Source: Hyaloperonospora brassicae (taxonomy: Eukaryota > Oomycota > Peronosporomycetes > Peronosporales > Peronosporaceae). From it: 64,000 nt of DNA. This document shows positions 45,850 through 55,131 of this stretch, in pieces; positions within the stretch are counted from its first letter, which is position 1, and every line of letters begins with the position of its first letter. Under the pieces are notes generated by a model that had not been told where the DNA came from, ran no database searches, and saw nothing but the letters and a program-made list of their open reading frames with translations. The stretch covers positions 1-64,000 of the forward strand of contig CANTFL010001403.1 in the NCBI GenBank assembly GCA_947650285.1. The letters are read 5' to 3'. The translations under genes and the position numbers were made by a program.

Positions 45850-46180
45850 TGATGAACAGACGGCAGGCATCTTCACGGATCGATGCTACCAGCTCACTAT
45901 TGGCTTGTACCTTCTGAGTCAAGGTAATCCCAGGATGATATCAAAATTGTCAATTAGATCCAGTACGATGAAGCCACCATCGTATTGTTCGCCATCTAAC
46001 GTGTAGTGGATCTCTTTAGCACGTTTACCAATGATAATCGATGCGCCTGTGTTAAGGCGCACCGTCATCCTCGTTAGGGGAATATGGCACTCAACGAACT
46101 TGAGCCCACGCTTCTCTAGTGACTGGAGACGAACAAAGTTGTTCGACGCCTATCAGTCAACCAGAGCACAAAATGACATA
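45850..46180 (-). pseudogene. Gypsy aspartic protease, stopped at the active site
   Basis: The frame reads FCALVD, then two consecutive stop codons (TGA TAG at 46150-46155), then ASNNFVRLQSLEKRGLKF. The family usually has L-V-D-x-G-A-S/T-N-N-F, so the two stops sit exactly where the residues after the catalytic Asp belong. Further on, LIDNFDIILGLPxLRRYKPI is the conserved C-terminal strand. The protein-like segment at 45415-45876 forms a linker to RT. Confidence 0.8.
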
Positions 46181-46462
46181 TTTTTTGTCACTTTTAAAGT
46201 TTAAGGTGATGAGTGATATCTCATCACCAGGTGAAGAGACACACAGTAACTGTGTATCTAGAGCAACTTTTATCAAGAGATTTGCAAATTCTCTTGATAT
46301 TGCTGGATCATTAGGGCGCTCCGCCATTACTGACCCCTGCCATTTTTATGGTTCGGTTCGCTGTTGCGGTTTCGCAACAGCGCTGGACCCACACCCATTG
46401 CCCCTTTTGGTAAATGGACGACCATTTCGCTCAGTACTGCTAGGTACTGGGCGAGGAGCACT

Positions 46463-46504
46463 ACACTCGTAAGCGTAGTGCCCCAACTTATGGCAGCGAT
46501 TGCA
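46463..46504 (-). pseudogene. Gypsy gag CCHC zinc knuckle
   Basis: Reads CNRCHKLGHYAYEC, a perfect C-x2-C-x4-H-x4-C nucleic-acid-binding knuckle. A stop codon (TAG, 46508-46510) lies two codons before it in the same frame, so it is disconnected from the gag body. Confidence 0.88.
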
Positions 46505-46782
46505 CTTCTACAATCGCTTGTTGTTCGAAGAGCGAGGTCTCTCGCTCTCAACATAACAGAGGTCCATTGGTTCTGGACCTCCGGTCTCTTGTCGTCTCGG
46601 TGGACGATAAGAGCTTGAGCTATCATGAGCCTGTCTCATGCTAAAGTCTTCATGTTTCGCTGCTGCAATAGCATCTTCAAGAGTAATCGACTATAGGCGG
46701 AACAAGTGAGTCCTGACGGGTCCCTCTGAGATCCCTTGCATGAACACAGTAATCAACGTGTGTTCATTTACCGGGTTTGCAG

Positions 46783-47500
46783 TTATACTACTCGCAAGGA
46801 GTCGCATATGCTGGGCGTAAGCGTGCACATCACGCTTACCTTGTATGAGTTACAGGAGCTCTGATCGAGCTCTGATCGAGCCCTGAGCTCAGCCCTTGGC
46901 GGCTCAAACGTTCGTTTGAGCCGGGCTTTGAAGGATTCGAGCGACTCAAAAGCGTATGGGTCGCTCATTTTTAGCCCTAAGGCCCAAGTTTTGGCACGTC
47001 CTGCCAAGTGGGATTGAGCAAATGTTAGTTTCATTTGCTTATCGTCGATGCGACGTGTCCTTATGTCTCTGTCTAATTCGACGAACCGTCACAACAGGGA
47101 GTCTTCCTCAACTCCTTTGTACTTAGAGATGTCAACCTTTAAGATTTCGGGGCGACGCGTGTGCGTCGTCCCGCCCACAGCAGGATTAAATTGCTGCTGT
47201 CTCAACAGCTCTGTCTATTGAGCACCGAGTTCTCTCAATTGCTCGGTCTGTTTAGAGCCTTGCTGGTGAAGCAAGGCTACTTTCTCTCGTTCGGCGCCAA
47301 GTTCACGTTGATTGAACCTGGCGATGGCGGCATGTTGTTGGTCTCTGTCAAGAGATTTAACATAGCGGTAACGCCAATGTCGCCCACGGTAGAGCTCATT
47401 CGCTCTACCGCGGCCCATTCAAGGTCAATCAAATGGTCAAAGCCTTCACGTGTGGCGGGAAATCTCTGTTACTCATCCCTCGTGTTCATGATGTATTAGG
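46783..47500 (-). pseudogene. Gypsy gag capsid region
   Basis: The frame at 46783-47034 reads KLTFAQSHLAGRAKTWALGL and FESLESFKARLKRTFEPPRA, the retrotransposon gag motif (LxGxAxxWAxxL ... F-x2-LKxRF-x-P). Upstream (47215-47418) is a coiled-coil-like N-terminal part rich in Arg, Glu and Gln (RFNQRELGAEREKVALLHQQ). Frameshifts separate the two. Confidence 0.82.
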
Positions 47501-47537
47501 TGGGTGGTCGTTGGAAGGACTACAAAGTGCTACCAGG

Positions 47538-48007
47538 TGTAACGGGGCACGCTCTTGCTCAGATAACTGAGCAAGGCCTTGTATTGATAATAATACAAGG
47601 GTGCGTGCGCCCGACGTCACGTACACGTGGCGTGAGGAAGCGCGACCAAGAAAATACAGAACCCAAAAGCTCTGTCTTGAGAGAAAAGTAGAACTGTTAT
47701 TTAATATAGTTATTTTCTTGCTAAATCATATTTCGTCTTAATCGAACTATATAAAATTAATGTATCCTATGTAAGCCTTCTGTCCACAACCCATTGCGCG
47801 CGTCCATCAGCGCTTAGTGGTCAAATTGGTTGACGTACACGGTACTCCAACCAAGAAGTGGACCCATCCACGAATATTACCCTTAGAGGTAATATTCCGA
47901 CAGCATCGCTTTTCTCGAGTGACGTTGATTAATTATTATCAAAATAGATAATTTTCAAAACTTGTACTTTCGTACCAGTTTTTATGTAACGGGCTCACCC
48001 CGTTACA
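47538..48007 (-). repeat. 5' LTR of the Gypsy element
   Basis: Starts TGTAACGGGG and ends CCCCGTTACA, a clean inverted terminus. Just inside the element on the minus strand lies CCTGGTAGCACTTTG (47523-47537), in which TGGTAGCA could be the tRNA primer-binding site, because the CCA complement TGG is two bases from the LTR. Confidence 0.95.
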
Positions 48008-48378
48008 ATACGTGAAGAGAAAGGCTTACCTTAGAATCATTTGCGTTTGAAGAGAAGTCAAGAGTAGAGTTGTATTTAATATAGGTTGGTTTCGTAACAG
48101 AACCTCTTTCGATCTTTCTTGAGTACCAATTACAAACTCTAATTGTAGCTACTCGTTTGCCACCATTGCGCGCGTTTAGCAGCGATTGGTGATCAGTAGG
48201 TTGATGTTATGGCATATATTAATTAATTGTGAAGCAATGCCGGAAAAGAGCCTTAAACGTTTATGTATTATCTTTTTATCCTTTATGAGGTAGTTGTTGG
48301 TGAATATCATTAATAGCGATAAACTTTATATTGACCCAATATTGCGTTAATTTCATGCAATCGGCTCACCAAGTTACA
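48008..48378 (+). repeat. Older related LTR into which the Gypsy element inserted
   Basis: After the ATACG duplication the sequence parallels the element's LTR at clear but lower identity: tagagttgtatttaatatag, ccaccattgcgcgcgttta and the final ggctcaccaagttaca, equivalent to the LTR end ggctcacccgttac. It is therefore a diverged LTR of the same family, split by the younger element. Confidence 0.75.
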
Positions 48379-49690
48379 TCTGTTGTGATTGTAAAGGTTA
48401 TTTTGGTCTTTGCAAACCAAAAAAATATCCATTATCTTTTTCCACTTTTCCATGCCCTCATCAACGCCAAAACATTGCTGCATACGCGAGAACGATGACA
48501 AATCTATGATTCTTATACCTTACGATCGATTAACCGTCTTCAGCCGCCATACTTTTTACCCGATATGGACACGTGGGTTTAAAATCTTGATTTAGTTCGC
48601 TGGACTGAATTACAGGGATCGTAGGGCGCGCTATCGATCGTGCTGCCGTTATACTAACTATGCAGTAGAATCTAGTAGGGTTGTATTGTGGATGAGTACT
48701 GGTATGCTGGGTGTCTCTGGCGAGTGGTCTCGATAGGGACATTGTTTTCGGCTCTTGGCGGACACTACTTACAAAATGCTACCCATGAGACTCCTACTCA
48801 AGTCCTTTGATCGTCAATCAACATTTGTTTGAAGTGGCCGACATCACTTCCCATTTTTTAGGTGCGCTTTCAAAGGGCGCATGAAAGGTGCGTGATAGAA
48901 AAGGAGCCCAATTGAGGAACGGAAGAGAAAACGGATAGTTACAACAATGTGAAATACACAACATCATTCGAATAATGGCATGTAGACCGCAAGGTGGACA
49001 GCAAGCAAATAGAATAATAAAATTAAAAATGAACATGCTTTGCAAGGTCAATAATATGAGTAGGGTATTCAAGGATAGTACACTGTTCGAACGACGTCAT
49101 ACGAATCCATACGGGAGGGATCTTCGAGGTTTACCCACATATCGCTACTTGCCTATATGTTCCCTATTCACACACATTTGAGACTGCTTCAACGACATTT
49201 CCTAATAGCAGATGACCAATGTGTGTTGACGCCCGAACCGTCACTCTACATTGTCGTCTGTACTGCCAAGCTGCTTCTACCATTTTCACCCCGATTTTAC
49301 TGACATCTGAATTTCTGGCGCTGCGATCAGTTACGAAAGCGCTTACAATGCGTGGACCAGTCTTATTCTGCAATACATAGAGCTGACGTGCAGTGTTTGG
49401 AAAAGAGCCCGCGGTAGTGGTGCAGTAAAACATCTTGTAGCTCGAATCTAGGTTCAAGACACTACATGGACACACAAACCATCACCTATCGCTTGTTATC
49501 GCAGCACAGTTCGGCAGCTGTTTCCGCCTGTAGCACCGAATACTATAATCTGGTAATTTAGAACGGTGCCCCGTACTGACAGCGCCTACACGAGGCACGT
49601 TGTCGCACTGCAGCCATTTTGTATCCACTGACTGTCTCGTCTTTCGTGACACGCAAAGTCTCCGCTTACGTCCGATCGCGTCGTCGACTC
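48379..49690. other. Intergenic between repeats and gene cluster
   Basis: Mostly AT-rich. The only notable frame is minus 49164-49433 (ATG, 89 codons, containing QNKTGPRIVSAFVTDRSARN and VTVRASTHIGHLLLGNVVEA). It looks somewhat protein-like but has no known motif, so I leave it as a possible small gene or fragment. Confidence 0.35.
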
Positions 49691-49696
49691 CGTGAA

Positions 49697-49715
49697 CAGC
49701 TCACTTCCCTTTTTA
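49697..49715 (+). promoter_or_regulatory. Inr-like core promoter of the EDEM-like gene
   Basis: agcTCACTTCcctttttac: TCACTTC fits the initiator YCAYTYY and is followed by a T-rich block like a flanking promoter region. Transcription from near 49703 would exclude the upstream GTG-started part of the open frame and leave a 5' UTR of about 185 bases. Confidence 0.35.
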
Positions 49716-49747
49716 CAGCCAACAAGAGACAGTCACATTCGTTCGTC

Positions 49748-49818
49748 TGTCCGTCCGCCAGTCAGTCACGCAGTTAGTCAGTCGGTCACGCAGTCAGTCA
49801 GTCGGTCACGCAGTCCCT
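49748..49818 (+). repeat. Short tandem repeat in the 5' UTR
   Basis: Three to four imperfect copies of a 20-24-base unit (agtcagtcggtcacgcagtc) between the presumed transcription start and the ATG of the EDEM-like gene. On the plus strand it would read as Ser/Val/Gln repeats, but it lies before the likely start codon. Confidence 0.7.
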
Positions 49819-49886
49819 CAAGTGCGACTGGTCGATTCATTCCTCTGCCCCCGCAGCGACTCCTGACGTCCGTTCCCGTGCATCAA

Positions 49887-52211
49887 ATGCCTCGGCCACT
49901 CGTGTGCCTTCTTCTCGTGCTCGTCGCCCTCTATAGCAGTCGCTGCTGGGCCCACATGCACGCGTCCGAGCGCCGGCACCTGCAGCAACAAGCACGCGAG
50001 ATGTTTTACCACGGCTACCGCAATTACATGGACCACGCGTACCCGTGGGACGAACTCAAGCCGCTGAGCTGTGCTGGACGCCGGTGGGACCGTCGCGAAC
50101 GCGGGGATCTGGACGACGTGCTCGGCGGCTTTTCGCTGACGCTCGTTGACTCCCTCGACATGTTGGCCGTGCTGGGCGACCGTGACGAGTTTGCACGGGC
50201 TGTGACGCTCGTGTCCCGCAGCGTGACGTTTGATCGAGACGTGACGGTGTCGGTGTTTGAGTCCACGATTCGGGTCATTGGCGGCTTAGTGTCCGCGCAC
50301 ATGTTGGCGTCGTCGGCGTATTTCGGAATGATGGACGACGACGAGTACCACGGCGAGTTGCTGGGACTGGCTGAAGAGCTTGGACGGCGGCTGTTGCCGG
50401 CTTTTGACACGCAAACGGGACTGCCCGTGCACCGTGTGAACTTACAGCACGGGGTGTCGTTGCACGATCGAGCGGCCGAGATCACGTGTCCTGCAGCAGC
50501 AGGGTCGCTGTTGGTGGAGATGGCCTACTTATCGAGGCTCACAGGCGACGAGAGGTTTGAAGCGAGAGCAAAGCGAGCGGTCGTAGCTATCTGGGAACGT
50601 CGATCGCATCTCGACTTGCTGGGCAGTGCCATTGATGTGCATTCTGGCCAGTGGATGCACTCGCACGGTGGCATTGGTGCGGGGCTGGACTCGTTTTACG
50701 AATACTTGCTCAAGTACTATCTGATCAGTGGCGATGCGCAGTGGATGGCCATGTTCAATGCCAGCTACCACGCGGTGGAAACGCACATAAACGATGACAA
50801 TGTGTATGTCGAGGTGGATATGCACGGAGGAAAGTACGAAGTGCGTGCTCGTCGTGCGTCAGCACTGCAGGCGTTTTGGCCTGGACTGCAAGTGCTTGCT
50901 GGTGATGTGTCGGGCGCTATTCGCACCCACGAGCACATGTTTGTATTGTGGGACGAGTTTGGAACCATGCCCGAGCTGATCGATTTGGTCCCACGTAGAG
51001 TCTCAAAGCCTGGCAACCGAGGCATTGTGATCAACTGGGCACGAACGTCTCCCCTTCGACCAGAGTTGATTGAGAGTACGTACCATTTGTACCAGGCTAC
51101 ACGGGATCACAAATACTTGAAAATGGGTCGACAAATGCTGCAAGATATTCGTCGTGTGTCCGAGGTCCCCTGTGGCTACGCTGCGGTAGGAGACATATAC
51201 ACACTTGACATTGAAGATCGCATGGACAGTTACTTTCTCTCTGAGACGGTGAAGTACCTGTACTTGCTCTTTAGCGATGACCCCGATGTGGTTGTACCAG
51301 TACCACCACCACGTACGCAAAAGGAATCGGCATTACCGGTGAATAAAAGCTGCGCGGCTGTGGAGATGGACAAGCGGTATGTGATCTCATTACCAGGTAG
51401 TCGTGTAAAACGCACAAGCAATGTGAGCGCTCTGCCTGACGAGAGCTTGCCCACTAGAAGAAACGAGAAGCCCCTCAAGTCAACCGATGTAGTATTCAGC
51501 ACGGAAGGCCATGTTCTGATCTTAAACTCGCTCCTCTTCAGGTCCGCGAAGGAGCAAAGCCCCATGCCGGTCTTGCCAATGTGCGAAGATGGTAAGCTCC
51601 AAGGGCGCAAGCGTAATATGGAGCTCGCGGCCTATCGAGCAATGCTACCGAGACCTCCGGTTGTCCCGGTCGGGTTAGCCGTGCGACTCGGAGACGTGCA
51701 CTTGATGACCCTTGTTGCATCTCCTGCCACATTTGGCTTGCAGATCACCAAGCCAACACCGTTTGAGGCTCCGTTGCTGCTTTTTACACCGGAAATCGGC
51801 GAGGCTTGCAAGTCGATTGATCCGGACCGTGTGCGTGGTAAGATTGTGATGGTGGATCGTGGTACGTGCACGTTTGCAGCGAAAGCGTTGAGACTGCAAG
51901 ATGCTGGAGCTGCTGGTGTGATTGTGATCAATTCGAGTGCTGCCACCAACAAAAAATCAAGCCGCAGATATTCACTGGCTGACGACGCTCTTGGGCTTGG
52001 CCGTTATGTCACAATACCTATCGCACTTGTTGCTCATGAAGATGTTGTGCAGCTGCATTGGTATGTAGTTGTGGAGACGCTGCTTAGTGCCAATGGCACT
52101 CAGTCTGAAGCAGATGAAGTCAATATAGACGGAGCCAGTGTTGAAGGCGACGAAGCTGACGTAGCAGACTATGCCGCGCTCACGGGCTCGCTGTCACCAT
52201 GGCTCTACTGA
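49887..52211 (+). CDS. EDEM3-like GH47 alpha-mannosidase-family protein with PA domain
   Basis: 774 residues from the ATG at 49887. I chose this start because it gives an immediate signal peptide (RPLVCLLLVLVALYSSRCWA) and the open frame upstream begins with GTG before the promoter. Residues about 27-480 are a GH47 domain of the EDEM type: MFYHGYRNYMDHAYPWDELK, then DVLGGFSLTLVDSLDMLAVL, then VFESTIRVIGGLVSAHML, then GLDSFYEYLLKYY. EDEM proteins act in the ER lumen, trimming mannose or recognising N-glycans of misfolded glycoproteins and passing them to ER-associated degradation. Residues about 630-725 form a protease-associated (PA) domain (VRGKIVMVDRGTCTFAAKAL), as in EDEM3. There is no C-terminal KDEL-type signal (ends SLSPWLY). 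Single exon, GC-rich and intact. Confidence 0.93.
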   Translation: MPRPLVCLLLVLVALYSSRCWAHMHASERRHLQQQAREMFYHGYRNYMDHAYPWDELKPLSCAGRRWDRRERGDLDDVLGGFSLTLVDSLDMLAVLGDRDEFARAVTLVSRSVTFDRDVTVSVFESTIRVIGGLVSAHMLASSAYFGMMDDDEYHGELLGLAEELGRRLLPAFDTQTGLPVHRVNLQHGVSLHDRAAEITCPAAAGSLLVEMAYLSRLTGDERFEARAKRAVVAIWERRSHLDLLGSAIDVHSGQWMHSHGGIGAGLDSFYEYLLKYYLISGDAQWMAMFNASYHAVETHINDDNVYVEVDMHGGKYEVRARRASALQAFWPGLQVLAGDVSGAIRTHEHMFVLWDEFGTMPELIDLVPRRVSKPGNRGIVINWARTSPLRPELIESTYHLYQATRDHKYLKMGRQMLQDIRRVSEVPCGYAAVGDIYTLDIEDRMDSYFLSETVKYLYLLFSDDPDVVVPVPPPRTQKESALPVNKSCAAVEMDKRYVISLPGSRVKRTSNVSALPDESLPTRRNEKPLKSTDVVFSTEGHVLILNSLLFRSAKEQSPMPVLPMCEDGKLQGRKRNMELAAYRAMLPRPPVVPVGLAVRLGDVHLMTLVASPATFGLQITKPTPFEAPLLLFTPEIGEACKSIDPDRVRGKIVMVDRGTCTFAAKALRLQDAGAAGVIVINSSAATNKKSSRRYSLADDALGLGRYVTIPIALVAHEDVVQLHWYVVVETLLSANGTQSEADEVNIDGASVEGDEADVADYAALTGSLSPWLY

Positions 52212-52263
52212 TCGGCTGTGTCATACGGAGTGACTATGGGCTTGCGACGCACCTGACTACCTT

Positions 52264-52960
52264 TCACCATCTCTTCATCGCCCACTTCCGCAATGAGGTG
52301 TACAACGTTGCCGACAATAAACTCGGCCGCTGGTTTTGCAGTGTCACATCACACGGCTCATTGTCTGCAACGGCCGTGCGGGTATACTTCAGGAGGCGAA
52401 GGGCGTGTTTGATGTACACTAAGAGCCACAGTCGGTCGTGATTTGCCATTTGTGATGTTTTACGTCTACTTGTGAAGAAGACGAGAGCCACGTTCGTCAG
52501 CATGACAGTCGAGCCTATGCGGTTAATGATAGCTCTCCAGGTGCCTGTGCGCCTGGATACTACGAGGATCAGGTCGCGGTGTGGCATGTTTACTAGCGCT
52601 GTCCATAGTGTGGATAGCGTTTACTGTTGACGCTGCAGTACCATCGATTGCACGCCACACACTGTGGACAAGTATTTCTGCTATCTTGATGGAGTTACGC
52701 GACGGGATGACAGAGATGCCCGATACAGCACGGACAGCGAGTAGCATCAGCAACACAATAGCAAAGGGCTGAATAGACGCAGAGACGCAAAAGATAACGG
52801 ATCAGTGCCAGTTCCATCATCCTCGTTCCGCGCGAAGCCATGGCTTACTGGTGACCCACAGAGAGTGGCGAAGGTGTGTCGATCGACTGCAGCAGCATCG
52901 CAACACCGACGATCGCTGGCACAATAAAGTATGTTGTCAGATGACCTGCACAAAAGCAAG
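52264..52960 (-). pseudogene. Possible anoctamin-like membrane protein remnant
   Basis: Downstream of and convergent with the EDEM-like gene. Two overlapping minus-strand frames look like one protein with a frameshift. 52523-52756 reads LLMLLAVRAVSGISVIPSRN and VWRAIDGTAASTVNAIHTM. 52264-52587 reads RIGSTVMLTNVALVFFTSRR and RLWLLVYIKHALRLLKYTRT. The order of a TM segment, an A-x-T-V-N-A-I helix, a late TM and an LWxxVxxxHxLxLxKY end recalls the C-terminal half of anoctamin (TMEM16) proteins, with the middle deleted. This is recognition by eye only. Confidence 0.35.
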
Positions 52961-54530
52961 TACTGTCAATCGTCACAAAGCTTTACGACATGTAGTTGCG
53001 TGATAGGCGAACTTTGCTGCATAAAGCAAAGCCCGAATTTATTGCATAAAGCAAAGCCCAACTTTGTTCTGCGATAGCACTTGATGTCTTACAGCGACTG
53101 AGCTGTCAAGTTGTGTCGAAATCGGTTCGCGAGCAATACTCCGTGTTTGTCTTTTATAGTGGGCTTTCTAAGGATCAGCGAACCTCGTTCCTTGTCTCGG
53201 CAACGCACCAAAGTTTTGCACGGTCAAACTCGACTTGTACTTGTTGCAATTGGCCTCTTCCAGCAGTTTTTACAGTACCACACAAAATTACAGAGCACGA
53301 GACAACAATCTGCCAAGTACATCATCGTGGTATCAAAGTCTCCTCACTTGCTCTGAAACGCTGCCTATACCCAGCTTTTTCTTTTGCTGTTATCGATACT
53401 CTATCGCTCATCGTGCACTTGGACAAGCAGCACGTAAGCGACATGTAGTTATTGTTTGCTTGAATCCTGTGTGTAGTACCAGTCATTCTTTGTTTGCCTT
53501 CTTGCGTAGCATTTATCCAAGAGCCGTGATAAGCTTCTCGGTCTTTGTATCTTGAGCTCCTTCGTAGTTGTAGTGGCATCATTTGTGATACACAAGTTTT
53601 GCCTAGCTTCGATCGAGCTGAAGTAAGCGGACCACAGCTTTGAATGTGGCAGTTCTTCAGCTGATGTTGGTCGATGCGTATGAGGTGGCTAGAGTAGCAA
53701 CGTATCGGTTGTGCGGCAGTTGAACAGCACCTCATTTAGTCGCGGATGAGGTTGCGTCGGACGATTTCGACTGTGTGCCGAATACAGTTATATTGCTGTT
53801 CGCTTAACACCGTCATCGATGCCGTGGTGGACCTGATTGCTCGAAAGTGTAGTGGTACAAAGCACGTGGTAGACGAACATGATGATAGGCACGTGTCATC
53901 ATCGTTACATTTACTTGTCTCTGATAAAAGCACGCGATCTGCCTCTTGTCACTCCTTCTTTTGCGCAAGACTGGGAAAGTAAGACCACGAGTGCATGAGT
54001 GGTCTTTACCACATTGACACACACAACAAAGTGAAGCAGCTTACTTTGCTGCAAGACTTTGCGATGATACCGCTTATACGGCGACTAGAGGCTGGTGAGA
54101 TGCAGAAAGATATGCTAGGCTCGAATGCGGGACCAAGATGTGGAATTGCATCAGTCGACAATATATGGGAATGGGATACTCACCTGCTTGCGCCTGAGTA
54201 CGTGAATGCCGTCCGCATATATGCCCACGACTAGACATCGGAGTATACAGGCGAGTGACAATTGTTAGTCCGGCCCAGGCTAGTCACGTCTAAACTTGTT
54301 CAGTCAAGTACAAGTTTAGCTTCCACCATGAGGTTCATGTTCGCCTCTTAGCAAAACGAAGCAAGCGCTAACAATACTATCCAGCAGCAGCGAGGTTTTG
54401 TTACAATGTACGATGAGTGGCACATTCAGCAACACTGTTACGGCGCTCTTTGCCAACAGAGCCGAGCAATACTCTCGGCGCCAGATGCTGGATGTAGAGA
54501 TGCAAAGCCCAGCTTGCCCATGCTCTTAGT
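52961..54530. other. Intergenic, no supported gene
   Basis: Contains a short direct repeat (gcataaagcaaagccc, near 53020 and 53045). A 79-codon ATG frame at 53995-54234 (with LTLLQDFAMIPLIRRLEAGE) and minus-strand fragments at 53736-53933 (TVLSEQQYNCIRHTVEIVRR) look locally protein-like but match no family I know. They may be remnants of decayed genes. Confidence 0.45.
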
Positions 54531-54672
54531 GGGATGCTAAGGTTTGACAAGTACAAGACAAGCTTGCATGTGGGCTTGGCCCTGTGGATAAGAAAGCGGC
54601 CGCACCGCGACAGGTGTGGACGTCATCGGTTCAATTTAGCTCTTACGTTGCGCAGATACCCCAATCGTCAAT

Positions 54673-54963
54673 TTGTTGCACTATTCGAAGCCCTCCTCAT
54701 CGCACAACATCCCTCTTCCAAACTTGCTGACGTGTGGCAGACCCCTGGACAACAAAAGACCGTGCACTATTCGGCAAACGGGCTTCGCCTACTGCGACCC
54801 GTTCGTAATGGCCTGTGCACAACACCACAAGAACTGCTCCTTTCTCTGCAGTGCACACCAGTCCAAAGTTTGCTACAACAACCACACCATCGGACCGATA
54901 CTCGCCCAACCACCTTCATTCATTCTTTCCATTTGCAAAAAACACCGCTTGAGCTCCACATGA
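54673..54963 (+). CDS. Small protein with C3H-type zinc-finger-like motif
   Basis: 96 codons from an ATG. The middle reads LLTCGRPLDNKRPCTIRQTG then FAYCDPFVMACAQHHKNCSF and CSAHQSKVCYNN. The spacing resembles the potential DNA-binding zinc-finger of KANSL2/INO80-type chromatin subunits (C-x(n)-R-P-C-x3-R-x-GFAYC-x2-H ... C-x-F ... K-C). The His expected after YC-x2 is Phe here (YCDPF), so the metal site may be incomplete. A longer open frame (54534-55073) overlaps in another phase but looks random. It could be a fragment of a once larger gene. Confidence 0.4.
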   Translation: MLHYSKPSSSHNIPLPNLLTCGRPLDNKRPCTIRQTGFAYCDPFVMACAQHHKNCSFLCSAHQSKVCYNNHTIGPILAQPPSFILSICKKHRLSST

Positions 54964-55131
54964 TACGAGATACCCTGCACGCATCACTTTCGAAGGTACC
55001 GTCGCATGGGGGATCCTTCACACTGGACACTACGATCACAAATCTCCACACAAAACAGAGCGGGCCCAGTTGACGTCGAAGTAATCGATATCTCAGCGCA
55101 TAACGTCCTCCAACAGCTCTATCGTGTGTCG

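Larger units (their letters stand above)
39687..48007 (-). mobile_element. Full-length Gypsy LTR retrotransposon, mutated
   Basis: The 8,321-bp element is bounded by two LTRs of about 470 bp starting TGTAACGGGG and ending CCCGTTAC(A/G). It is flanked by the exact 5-bp duplication ATACG (39682-39686 and 48008-48012). The polyprotein is on the minus strand in the order gag, CCHC, protease, RT, RNase H, integrase, chromodomain-like tail, typical of Ty3/Gypsy. The LTRs differ at roughly 14 positions by eye, so insertion is not very recent. Every enzyme carries stops, frameshifts or catalytic changes. A plus-strand ORF occupies the 3' internal region. Confidence 0.95.

Noticed and set aside
49692..49886. 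N-terminal extension of the EDEM-like protein
   Set aside because: It begins with GTG upstream of the likely transcription start, encodes repeats from a tandem array, and would bury the signal peptide.
54534..55073. 179-codon ORF overlapping the zinc-finger-like ORF
   Set aside because: No motif; the overlapping frame at 54673-54963 has the patterned Cys residues, so this one is judged a shadow.
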